Shown here piece after piece: positions 10,101 through 22,910 of a stretch of 64,000 nucleotides of DNA (within the stretch, counting starts at the first letter, position 1; the number at the start of each line of letters is the position of its first letter). This DNA is from Megachile rotundata. Its lineage: Eukaryota; Arthropoda; Insecta; Hymenoptera; Megachilidae. The stretch is taken from assembly GCF_050947335.1 (NCBI RefSeq), contig NW_027473848.1:62001-126000 (forward strand), given 5' to 3'. The translations under genes were made by a program, and so were the position numbers. A model generated the notes under the pieces. It did no database searches and had not been told where the DNA came from. It was given only the letters and a program-made list of their open reading frames with translations.

Positions 10101-12118
10101 TTCTATCGATAATATAAGCATAATATGGCTAATAAATATGAGTTAGATTGATAATAATAACAGTAATAAGTATAGTAATTGTCGTTCTATCGATCATTTA
10201 AGCATAATGTGGGTAATAATATGAGTCAGATTGATAATAATAAGAGTAATAAGTATAGTAATTGTCGTTCTATCGATCATATAAACATAATAGGCTAATA
10301 ATATGAGTTAGATTGATAATACTAAGAGTAGTGAGTATAGTAATTCTCGTTCTATCGATCATATAAGCATAATATGGGTAATAATATGAGTTAGATTGAT
10401 AATAATAAGAGTAATGAGTATAGTAATTGTAGATCTATCGATCATTTAAGCATAATATGGCTAATAATATGAGTTAGATTGATAATAGTGAGTGTAATAA
10501 GTATAGTGAATGTCGTTCTATCGATCATATCAGCATAATACGGGTAATAATATGAGTTGGATTGATAATAATAAGAGTAATGAGTATAGTAATTGTAGGT
10601 CTATCGATCGTATAAGCATAATATGGCTAATAATATGAGTCAGATTCATAATAATAACAGTAATAAGTATAGTAATTGTCGTTCTATCGATCATATAAGC
10701 ATAATATGGCTAATAATATGAGTTAGATTGATAATAATAAGAGTAATGAGTATAGTAATTGTAGATCTATCGATCATTTAAGCATAATATGGCTAATAAT
10801 ATGAGTTAGATTGATAATAATAACAGTAATAAGTATAGTAATTGTCGTTCTATCGATCATTTAAGCATAATATGGGTAATAATATGAGTCAGATTGATAA
10901 TAATAACAGTAATAAGTATAGTAATTGTCGTTCTATCGATAATATAAGCATAATATGGCTAATAATATGAGTTAGATTGATAATACTAAGAGTAGTGAGT
11001 ATAGTAGTTCTCGTTCTATCGATCATATAAGCATAATATGGCTAATAATATGAGTTAGATTGATAATAATAAGAGTAATAAGTATAGTAATTGTCGTTCT
11101 ATCGATCATATAAACATAATAGGGCTAATAATATGAGTTAGATTGATAATACTAAGAGTAGTGAGTATAGTAATTCACGTTCTATCGATCATATAAGCAT
11201 AATATGGCTAATAATATGAGTTAGATTGATAATAATAAAAGTAATGAGTATAGTAATTGTAGATCTATCGATCATTTAAGCATAATATGGCTAATAATAT
11301 GAGTTAGATTGATAATAGTGAGTGTAATAAGTATAGTGAATGTCGTTCTATCGATCATATCAGCATAATACGGGTAATAATATGAGTTGGATTGATAATA
11401 ATAAGAGTAATGAGTATAGTAATTGTAGGTCTATCGATCGTATAAGCATAATATGGCTAATAATATGAGTCAGATTCATAATAATAACAGTAATAAGTAT
11501 AGTAATTGTCGTTCTATCGATCATATAAGCATAATATGGCTAATAATATGAGTTAGAGTGATAATACTAAGAGTAGTGAGTACAGTAATTCTCATTCTAT
11601 CGATCATTTAAGCATAATATGGCTAATAATATGAGTTAGATTGATAATAATAAGAGTAATAAGTATAGTATTTGTCGTTCTATCGATCATATAAGCATAA
11701 TATGGCTAATAATACGAGTTAGATTGATAATAGTAAGAGTAATAAGTACAGTAATTGTCGTTCTATCGATCATTTAAGCATAATATGGCTATTAATATGA
11801 GTTAGATTGATAATAATAAGAGTAATGAGTATAGTAATTGTAGTTCTATCGATCATATCTGCATAATATGGTTAATAATATGAGTTAGAATGATAATACT
11901 AAGAGTAGTGAGTATAGTAGTTCTCGTTCTATCGATCATATAAGCATAATATGGCTAATAATATGAGTTAGATTGATAATAATAAGAGTAATAAGTATAG
12001 TAATTGTCGTTCTATCGATCATATAAGCATAATAAGGCTAATAATATGAGTTAGATTGATAATACTAAGAGTAGTGAGTATAGTAATTGTCGTTCTATCG
12101 ATCATATAAGCATAATAT
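7139..12118. repeat. Duplicated block: copy at 40,336-45,647 with four extra units
   Basis: The offset is 33,197 bp at the start: GGCCAAT at 7,139 and 40,336, GTAATGGGTATAG near 8,087 and 41,284, and TTAGTTTGAT near 8,234 and 41,431. It becomes 33,363 by 8,801 (GGCTATTAAT also at 42,164) and 33,529 from the AAGCATGATATGG variant (9,701 and 43,230) through the F units at 10,459 and 11,289. The later copy has therefore gained, or the earlier lost, two units twice. The first 790 bp also match 34,360-35,150. Confidence 0.82.
10130..10300. other. Pair of compensating single-base indels
   Basis: An extra A near 10,135 (GGCTAATAAATATGAG) shifts the phase by +1, and a missing G near 10,292 (AACATAATAGGCT against AACATAATAGGGCT) restores it. 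Neither is present in the related copy at 15.86-16.02 kb. The insertion sits at the left edge of the 69-unit duplication. Confidence 0.85.
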
Positions 12119-15100
12119 GGCTAATAATATGAGTTAGATTGATAATAATAAGAGTAATGAGTATAGTATTTGTGGTTCTATCGATCATATAAGCATAATA
12201 TGGCTAATAATACGAGTTAGATTGATAATAGTAAGAGTAATAAGTACAGTAATTGTCGTTCTATCGATCATTTAAGCATAATATGGCTATTAATATGAGT
12301 TAGATTGATAATAATAAGAGTAATGAGTATAGTAATTGTAGTTCTATCGATCATATCTGCATAATATGGTTAATAATATGAGTTAGAATGATAATACTAA
12401 GAGTAGTGAGTATAGTAGTTCTCGTTCTATCGATCATATAAGCATAATATGGCTAATAATATGAGTTAGATTGATAATAATAAGAGTAATAAGCATAGTA
12501 ATAGTCGTTCTATCGATAATATAACCATAATATGGCTAATAATATGAGTTAGATTGATAATAATAAGAGTAGTAAGTATAGTATTTGTCGTTCTATCGAT
12601 CATGTAAGCATAATATGGCTAATAATACGAGTTAGATTGATAATAATAAGAGTAATGAGTATAGTAATTGTAGATCTATCAATCATATAAGCATAATATG
12701 GCTAATAATATGAGTTAGATTGATAATAATAACAGTAATAAGTATAGTAATTGTCGTTCTATCGATAATATAAGCATAATATGGCTAATAATATGAGTTA
12801 GATTGATAATACTAAGAGTAGTGAGTATAGTAATTGTCGTTCTATCGATCATATAAGCATAATATGGCTAATAATATGAGTTAGATTGATAATAATAAGA
12901 GTAATAAGTATAGTATTTGTCGTTCTATCGATCATATAAGCATAATATGGCTAATAATACGAGTTAGATTGATAATAATAAGAGTAGTAAGTATAGTAAT
13001 TGTCGTTCTATCGATCATATAAGCATAATATGGCTAATAATATGAGTTAGATTGATAATAATAAGAGTAATAAGTATAGTAATTGTCGTTCTATCGATCA
13101 TTTAAGCATAATATGGGTAATAATATGAGTCAGATTGATAATAATAACAGTAATAAGTATAGTAATTGTCGTTCTATCGATAATATAAGCATAATATGGC
13201 TAATAATATGAGTTAGATTGATAATACTAAGAGTAGTGAGTATAGTAGTTCTCGTTCTATCGATCATATAAGCATAATACGGCTAATAATGTGAGTTAGA
13301 TTGATAATAATAAGAGTAATAAGTATAGTAATTGTCGTTCTACCGATCATATAAGCATAATAAGGCTAATAATATGAGTTAGATTGATAATACTAAGAGT
13401 AGTGAGTATAGTAATTCTCGTTCTATCGATCATATAAGCATAATATGGCTAATAATATGAGTTAGATTGATAATAATAAGAGTAATGAGTATAGTAATTG
13501 TAGATCTATCGATCATTTAAGCATAATATGGCTAATAATATGAGTCAGATTGATAAGAATAACAGTAATAAGTATAGTAATTGTCGTTCTATCGATAATA
13601 TAAGCATAATATGGCTAATAATATGAGTTAGATTGATAATACTATGAGTAGTGAGTATAGTAGTTCTCGTTCTATCGATCATATAAGCATAATATGGCTA
13701 ATAATATGAGTTAGATTGATAATAATAAGAGTAATAAGTATAGTAATTGTAGATCTATCGATCATTTAAGCATAATATGGCTAATAATATGAGTTAGATT
13801 GATAATAATAACAGTAATAAGTATAGTAATTGTCGTTCTATCGATCATTTAAGCATAATATGGGTAATAATATGAGTCAGATTGATAATAATAACAGTAA
13901 TAAGTATAGTAATTGTCGTTCTATCAATAATATAAGCATAATATGGCTAATAATATGAGTTAGATTGATAATACTAAGAGTAGTGAGTATAGTAGTTCTC
14001 GTTCTATCGATCATATAAGCATAATATGGCTAATAATATGAGTTAGATTGATAATAATAAGAGTAATAAGTATAGTAATTGTCGTTCTATCGATCATATA
14101 AGCATAATATGGCTAATAATATGAGTTAGATTGATAATACTAAGAGTAGTGAGTATAGTAATTCTCGTTCTATCGATCATATAAGCATAATATGGCTAAT
14201 AATATGAGTTAGATTGATAATAATAAGAGTAATGAGTATAGTAATTGTAGATCTATCGATCATTTAAGCATAATATGGCTAATAATATGAGTTAGATTGA
14301 TAATAGTGAGTGTAATAAGTATAGTGAATGTCGTTCTATCGATCATATCAGCATAATACGGGTAATAATATGAGTTGGATTGATAATAATAAGAGTAATG
14401 AGTATAGTAATTGTAGGTCTATCGATCATATAAGCATAATATGGCTAATAATATGAGTCAGATTCATAATAATAACAGTAATAAGTATAGTAATTGTCGT
14501 TCTATCGATCATATAAGCATAATATGGCTAATAATATGAGTTAGAGTGATAATACTAAGAGTAGTGAGTACAGTAATTCTCATTCTATCGATCATTTAAG
14601 CATAATATGGCTAATAATATGAGTTAGATTGATAATAATAACAGTAATAAGTATAGTAATTGTCGTTCTATCGATAATATAACCATAATATGGCTAATAA
14701 TATGAGTTAGATTGATAATACTAAGAGTAGTGAGTATAGTAATTCTCGTTCTATCGATCATATAAGCATAATATGGCTAATAATACGAGTTAGATTGATA
14801 ATAATAAGAGTAATAAGTATAGTAATTGTCGTTCTATCGATCATTTAAGCATAATATGGCTAATAATATGAGTTAGATTGATAATAATAAGAGTAATGAG
14901 TATAGTAATTGTAGTTCTATCGATCATATTTGCATAATATGGTTAATAATATGAGTTAGATTGATAATAATAAGAGTAGTAAGTATAGTAATTGTCGTTC
15001 TATCGATAATATAAGCATAATATGGCTAATAATATGAGTTAGATTGATAATACTAAGAGTAGTGAGTATAGTAATTCTCGTTCTATCGATCATATAAGCA

Positions 15101-15606
15101 TAATATGGCTAATAATATGAGTTAGATTGATAATAATAAGAGTAATAAGTATAGTAATTGTCGTTCTCTCGATCATGTAAGCATAATATGGCTAATAATA
15201 TGAGTTAGAGTGATAATACTAAGAGTAGTGAGTACAGTAATTCTCATTCTATCGATCATATAAGCATAATATGGCTAGTAATATGAGTTAGATTGATAAT
15301 AATAAGAGTAATAAGTACAGTATTTGTCGTTCTATCGATCATGTAAGCATAATATGGCTAATAATACGAGTTAGATTGATAATAATAAGAGTAATGAGTA
15401 TAGTAATTGTAGATCTATCGATCATTTAAGCATAATATGGCTAATAATATGAGTTAGATTGATAATAATAACAGTAATAAGTATAGTAATTGTCGTTCTA
15501 TCGATAATATAATCATAATATGGCTAATAATATGAGTTAGATTGATAATACTAAGAGTAGTGAGTATAGTAATTCTCGTTCTATCGATCATATAAGCATA
15601 ATATGG
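10136..15606. repeat. 69-unit segmental duplication, first copy (second at 15,862-21,333)
   Basis: The two copies are 5,727 bp apart (69 units). Matching markers are AATGTGGG (10,205 and 15,931, here 5,726 because of a private 1-bp loss in this copy), TTGTGGTTC (12,171 and 17,898), J (13,334 and 19,061) and F units at 10,459/16,186, 11,289/17,016 and 14,277/20,004. The left boundary coincides with an extra A at about 10,135 (GGCTAATAAATATGAG). The right boundary is near 15,606, where the copies diverge. Confidence 0.86.
12119..12782. repeat. Eight-unit patch differing from the long-range copy at 45,648-46,311
   Basis: Flanking sequence on both sides matches 44.8-45.6 kb and 46.3-47.8 kb at the same 33,529-bp offset, but the eight units between are of different types. 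Here they are TGTGGTTC, TACGAG, TATTAAT, GTTAAT/A, B, GTAGTAAG, TACGAG and D. There they are C, D, A, I, A', B', TACGAG and D. The first four resemble the units at 11.62-11.95 kb just upstream. The second 69-unit copy (17.85-18.5 kb) shares this patch. Confidence 0.75.
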
Positions 15607-15861
15607 CTAATAATATGATTTAGATTGATAATAATAAGAGTAATAAGTATAGTAATTGTCGTTCTATCGATCATATAAGCATAATAAGGCTAATAATATG
15701 AGTTAGATTGATAATACTAAGAGTAGTGAGTATAGTAATTCTCGTTCTATCGATCATATAAGCATAATATGGCTAATAATATGAGTTAGATTGATAATAA
15801 TAAGAGTAATGAGTATAGTAATTGTAGATCTATCGATCATTTAAGCATAATATGGCTAATA

Positions 15862-18800
15862 ATATGAGTTAGATTGATAATAATAACAGTAATAAGTATA
15901 GTAATTGTCGTTCTATCGATCATTTAAGCATAATGTGGGTAATAATATGAGTCAGATTGATAATAATAAGAGTAATAAGTATAGTAATTGTCGTTCTATC
16001 GATCATATAAACATAATAGGGCTAATAATATGAGTTAGATTGATAATACTAAGAGTAGTGAGTATAGTAATTCTCGTTCTATCGATCATATAAGCATAAT
16101 ATGGGTAATAATATGAGTTAGATTGATAATAATAAGAGTAATGAGTATAGTAATTGTAGATCTATCGATCATTTAAGCATAATATGGCTAATAATATGAG
16201 TTAGATTGATAATAGTGAGTGTAATAAGTATAGTGAATGTCGTTCTATCGATCATATCAGCATAATACGGGTAATAATATGAGTTGGATTGATAATAATA
16301 AGAGTAATGAGTATAGTAATTGTAGGTCTATCGATCGTATAAGCATAATATGGCTAATAATATGAGTCAGATTCATAATAATAACAGTAATAAGTATAGT
16401 AATTGTCGTTCTATCGATCATATAAGCATAATATGGCTAATAATATGAGTTAGATTGATAATAATAAGAGTAATGAGTATAGTAATTGTAGATCTATCGA
16501 TCATTTAAGCATAATATGGCTAATAATATGAGTTAGATTGATAATAATAACAGTAATAAGTATAGTAATTGTCGTTCTATCGATCATTTAAGCATAATAT
16601 GGGTAATAATATGAGTCAGATTGATAATAATAACAGTAATAAGTATAGTAATTGTCGTTCTATCGATAATATAAGCATAATATGGCTAATAATATGAGTT
16701 AGATTGATAATACTAAGAGTAGTGAGTATAGTAGTTCTCGTTCTATCGATCATATAAGCATAATATGGCTAATAATATGAGTTAGATTGATAATAATAAG
16801 AGTAATAAGTATAGTAATTGTCGTTCTATCGATCATATAAACATAATAGGGCTAATAATATGAGTTAGATTGATAATACTAAGAGTAGTGAGTATAGTAA
16901 TTCACGTTCTATCGATCATATAAGCATAATATGGCTAATAATATGAGTTAGATTGATAATAATAAAAGTAATGAGTATAGTAATTGTAGATCTATCGATC
17001 ATTTAAGCATAATATGGCTAATAATATGAGTTAGATTGATAATAGTGAGTGTAATAAGTATAGTGAATGTCGTTCTATCGATCATATCAGCATAATACGG
17101 GTAATAATATGAGTTGGATTGATAATAATAAGAGTAATGAGTATAGTAATTGTAGGTCTATCGATCGTATAAGCATAATATGGCTAATAATATGAGTCAG
17201 ATTCATAATAATAACAGTAATAAGTATAGTAATTGTCGTTCTATCGATCATATAAGCATAATATGGCTAATAATATGAGTTAGAGTGATAATACTAAGAG
17301 TAGTGAGTACAGTAATTCTCATTCTATCGATCATTTAAGCATAATATGGCTAATAATATGAGTTAGATTGATAATAATAAGAGTAATAAGTATAGTATTT
17401 GTCGTTCTATCGATCATATAAGCATAATATGGCTAATAATACGAGTTAGATTGATAATAGTAAGAGTAATAAGTACAGTAATTGTCGTTCTATCGATCAT
17501 TTAAGCATAATATGGCTATTAATATGAGTTAGATTGATAATAATAAGAGTAATGAGTATAGTAATTGTAGTTCTATCGATCATATCTGCATAATATGGTT
17601 AATAATATGAGTTAGAATGATAATACTAAGAGTAGTGAGTATAGTAGTTCTCGTTCTATCGATCATATAAGCATAATATGGCTAATAATATGAGTTAGAT
17701 TGATAATAATAAGAGTAATAAGTATAGTAATTGTCGTTCTATCGATCATATAAGCATAATAAGGCTAATAATATGAGTTAGATTGATAATACTAAGAGTA
17801 GTGAGTATAGTAATTGTCGTTCTATCGATCATATAAGCATAATATGGCTAATAATATGAGTTAGATTGATAATAATAAGAGTAATGAGTATAGTATTTGT
17901 GGTTCTATCGATCATATAAGCATAATATGGCTAATAATACGAGTTAGATTGATAATAGTAAGAGTAATAAGTACAGTAATTGTCGTTCTATCGATCATTT
18001 AAGCATAATATGGCTATTAATATGAGTTAGATTGATAATAATAAGAGTAATGAGTATAGTAATTGTAGTTCTATCGATCATATCTGCATAATATGGTTAA
18101 TAATATGAGTTAGAATGATAATACTAAGAGTAGTGAGTATAGTAGTTCTCGTTCTATCGATCATATAAGCATAATATGGCTAATAATATGAGTTAGATTG
18201 ATAATAATAAGAGTAATAAGCATAGTAATAGTCGTTCTATCGATAATATAACCATAATATGGCTAATAATATGAGTTAGATTGATAATAATAAGAGTAGT
18301 AAGTATAGTATTTGTCGTTCTATCGATCATGTAAGCATAATATGGCTAATAATACGAGTTAGATTGATAATAATAAGAGTAATGAGTATAGTAATTGTAG
18401 ATCTATCAATCATATAAGCATAATATGGCTAATAATATGAGTTAGATTGATAATAATAACAGTAATAAGTATAGTAATTGTCGTTCTATCGATAATATAA
18501 GCATAATATGGCTAATAATATGAGTTAGATTGATAATACTAAGAGTAGTGAGTATAGTAATTGTCGTTCTATCGATCATATAAGCATAATATGGCTAATA
18601 ATATGAGTTAGATTGATAATAATAAGAGTAATAAGTATAGTATTTGTCGTTCTATCGATCATATAAGCATAATATGGCTAATAATACGAGTTAGATTGAT
18701 AATAATAAGAGTAGTAAGTATAGTAATTGTCGTTCTATCGATCATATAAGCATAATATGGCTAATAATATGAGTTAGATTGATAATAATAAGAGTAATAA

Positions 18801-21333
18801 GTATAGTAATTGTCGTTCTATCGATCATTTAAGCATAATATGGGTAATAATATGAGTCAGATTGATAATAATAACAGTAATAAGTATAGTAATTGTCGTT
18901 CTATCGATAATATAAGCATAATATGGCTAATAATATGAGTTAGATTGATAATACTAAGAGTAGTGAGTATAGTAGTTCTCGTTCTATCGATCATATAAGC
19001 ATAATACGGCTAATAATGTGAGTTAGATTGATAATAATAAGAGTAATAAGTATAGTAATTGTCGTTCTACCGATCATATAAGCATAATAAGGCTAATAAT
19101 ATGAGTTAGATTGATAATACTAAGAGTAGTGAGTATAGTAATTCTCGTTCTATCGATCATATAAGCATAATATGGCTAATAATATGAGTTAGATTGATAA
19201 TAATAAGAGTAATGAGTATAGTAATTGTAGATCTATCGATCATTTAAGCATAATATGGCTAATAATATGAGTCAGATTGATAAGAATAACAGTAATAAGT
19301 ATAGTAATTGTCGTTCTATCGATAATATAAGCATAATATGGCTAATAATATGAGTTAGATTGATAATACTATGAGTAGTGAGTATAGTAGTTCTCGTTCT
19401 ATCGATCATATAAGCATAATATGGCTAATAATATGAGTTAGATTGATAATAATAAGAGTAATAAGTATAGTAATTGTAGATCTATCGATCATTTAAGCAT
19501 AATATGGCTAATAATATGAGTTAGATTGATAATAATAACAGTAATAAGTATAGTAATTGTCGTTCTATCGATCATTTAAGCATAATATGGGTAATAATAT
19601 GAGTCAGATTGATAATAATAACAGTAATAAGTATAGTAATTGTCGTTCTATCAATAATATAAGCATAATATGGCTAATAATATGAGTTAGATTGATAATA
19701 CTAAGAGTAGTGAGTATAGTAGTTCTCGTTCTATCGATCATATAAGCATAATATGGCTAATAATATGAGTTAGATTGATAATAATAAGAGTAATAAGTAT
19801 AGTAATTGTCGTTCTATCGATCATATAAGCATAATATGGCTAATAATATGAGTTAGATTGATAATACTAAGAGTAGTGAGTATAGTAATTCTCGTTCTAT
19901 CGATCATATAAGCATAATATGGCTAATAATATGAGTTAGATTGATAATAATAAGAGTAATGAGTATAGTAATTGTAGATCTATCGATCATTTAAGCATAA
20001 TATGGCTAATAATATGAGTTAGATTGATAATAGTGAGTGTAATAAGTATAGTGAATGTCGTTCTATCGATCATATCAGCATAATACGGGTAATAATATGA
20101 GTTGGATTGATAATAATAAGAGTAATGAGTATAGTAATTGTAGGTCTATCGATCATATAAGCATAATATGGCTAATAATATGAGTCAGATTCATAATAAT
20201 AACAGTAATAAGTATAGTAATTGTCGTTCTATCGATCATATAAGCATAATATGGCTAATAATATGAGTTAGAGTGATAATACTAAGAGTAGTGAGTACAG
20301 TAATTCTCATTCTATCGATCATTTAAGCATAATATGGCTAATAATATGAGTTAGATTGATAATAATAACAGTAATAAGTATAGTAATTGTCGTTCTATCG
20401 ATAATATAACCATAATATGGCTAATAATATGAGTTAGATTGATAATACTAAGAGTAGTGAGTATAGTAATTCTCGTTCTATCGATCATATAAGCATAATA
20501 TGGCTAATAATACGAGTTAGATTGATAATAATAAGAGTAATAAGTATAGTAATTGTCGTTCTATCGATCATTTAAGCATAATATGGCTAATAATATGAGT
20601 TAGATTGATAATAATAAGAGTAATGAGTATAGTAATTGTAGTTCTATCGATCATATTTGCATAATATGGTTAATAATATGAGTTAGATTGATAATAATAA
20701 GAGTAGTAAGTATAGTAATTGTCGTTCTATCGATAATATAAGCATAATATGGCTAATAATATGAGTTAGATTGATAATACTAAGAGTAGTGAGTATAGTA
20801 ATTCTCGTTCTATCGATCATATAAGCATAATATGGCTAATAATATGAGTTAGATTGATAATAATAAGAGTAATAAGTATAGTAATTGTCGTTCTCTCGAT
20901 CATGTAAGCATAATATGGCTAATAATATGAGTTAGAGTGATAATACTAAGAGTAGTGAGTACAGTAATTCTCATTCTATCGATCATATAAGCATAATATG
21001 GCTAGTAATATGAGTTAGATTGATAATAATAAGAGTAATAAGTACAGTATTTGTCGTTCTATCGATCATGTAAGCATAATATGGCTAATAATACGAGTTA
21101 GATTGATAATAATAAGAGTAATGAGTATAGTAATTGTAGATCTATCGATCATTTAAGCATAATATGGCTAATAATATGAGTTAGATTGATAATAATAACA
21201 GTAATAAGTATAGTAATTGTCGTTCTATCGATAATATAATCATAATATGGCTAATAATATGAGTTAGATTGATAATACTAAGAGTAGTGAGTATAGTAAT
21301 TCTCGTTCTATCGATCATATAAGCATAATATGG
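15862..21333. repeat. 69-unit segmental duplication, second copy
   Basis: This is the second copy of the block that starts at 10,136. All F-G-H, J and TGTGGTTC markers are kept at +5,727 bp. It lacks the two compensating single-base indels of the first copy near 10,135 and 10,292. Its last part (from about 19,840) belongs to a further 37-unit duplication with 22.9-25.9 kb. Confidence 0.85.
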
Positions 21334-22850
21334 CTAATAATATGAGTTAGATTGATAATAATAACAGTAATAAGTATAGTAATTGTCGTTCTATAGATAA
21401 TATAATCATAATATGGCTAATAATATGAGTTAGATTGATAATACTAAGAGTAGTGAGTATAGTAATTGTCGTTCTATCGATCATATAAGCATAATATGGC
21501 TAATAATATGAGTTACATTGATAATAATAAGAGTAATAAGTATAGTATTTGTCGTTCTATCGATCATGTAAGCATAATATGGCTAATAATACGAGTTAGA
21601 TTGATAATAATAAGAGTAATGAGTATAGTAATTGTCGTTCTATCGATCATTTAAGCATAATATGGGTAATAATATGAGTCAGATTGATAATAATAACAGT
21701 AATAAGTATAGTAATTGTCGTTCTATCGATAATATAAGCATAATATGGCTAATAATATGAGTTAGATTGATAATACTAAGAGTAGTGAGTATAGTAGTTC
21801 TCGTTCTATCGATCATATAAGCATAATATGGCTAATAATATGAGTTAGATTGATAATAATAAGAGTAATGAGTATAGTAATTGTAGATCTATCGATCATT
21901 TAAGCATAATATGGCTAATAATATGAGTTAGATTGATAATAATAACAGTAATAAGTATAGTAATTGTCGTTCTATCGATCATATAAACATAATAGGGCTA
22001 ATAATATGAGTTAGATTGATAATACTAAGAGTAGTGAGTATAGTAATTCACGTTCTATCGATCATATAAGCATAATATGGCTAATAATATGAGTTAGATT
22101 GATAATAATAAAAGTAATGAGTATAGTAATTGTAGATCTATCGATCATTTAAGCATAATATGGCTAATAATATGAGTTAGATTGATAATAGTGAGTGTAA
22201 TAAGTATAGTGAATGTCGTTCTATCGATCATATCAGCATAATACGGGTAATAATATGAGTTGGATTGATAATAATAAGAGTAATGAGTATAGTAATTGTA
22301 GGTCTATCGATCGTATAAGCATAATATGGCTAATAATATGAGTCAGATTCATAATAATAACAGTAATAAGTATAGTAATTGTCGTTCTATCGATCATATA
22401 AGCATAATATGGCTAATAATATGAGTTAGAGTGATAATACTAAGAGTAGTGAGTACAGTAATTCTCATTCTATCGATCAATTAAGCATAATATGGCTAAT
22501 AATATGAGTTAGATTGATAATAATAAGAGTAATAAGTATAGTATTTGTCGTTCTATCGATCATATAAGCATAATATGGCTAATAATACGAGTTAGATTGA
22601 TAATAGTAAGAGTAATAAGTACAGTAATTGTCGTTCTATCGATCATTTAAGCATAATATGGCTATTAATATGAGTTAGATTGATAATAATAAGAGTAATG
22701 AGTATAGTAATTGTAGTTCTATCGATCATATCTGCATAATATGGTTAATAATATGAGTTAGAATGATAATACTAAGAGTAGTGAGTATAGTAGTTCTCGT
22801 TCTATCGATCATATAAGCATAATATGGCTAATAATATGAGTTAGATTGAT
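19840..22850. repeat. 37-unit tandem duplication, first copy (second at about 22,911-25,920)
   Basis: The F units at 20,004 and 22,162 recur at 23,075 and 25,233, both exactly 3,071 bp (37 units) later. The rare TATAGATA unit at 21,391 recurs at 24,462, again 3,071 bp. The copies differ at scattered bases: CATATTTGC near 20,655 against CATATCTGC, GAGTTACATTG near 21,515 against GAGTTAGATTG, and TTTGTCG against TTGCCCG near 25,614. They are therefore not identical assembly duplicates. Confidence 0.82.
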
Positions 22851-22910
22851 AATAATAAGAGTAATAAGTATAGTAATTGTCGTTCTATCGATCATATAAG
22901 CATAATAAGG

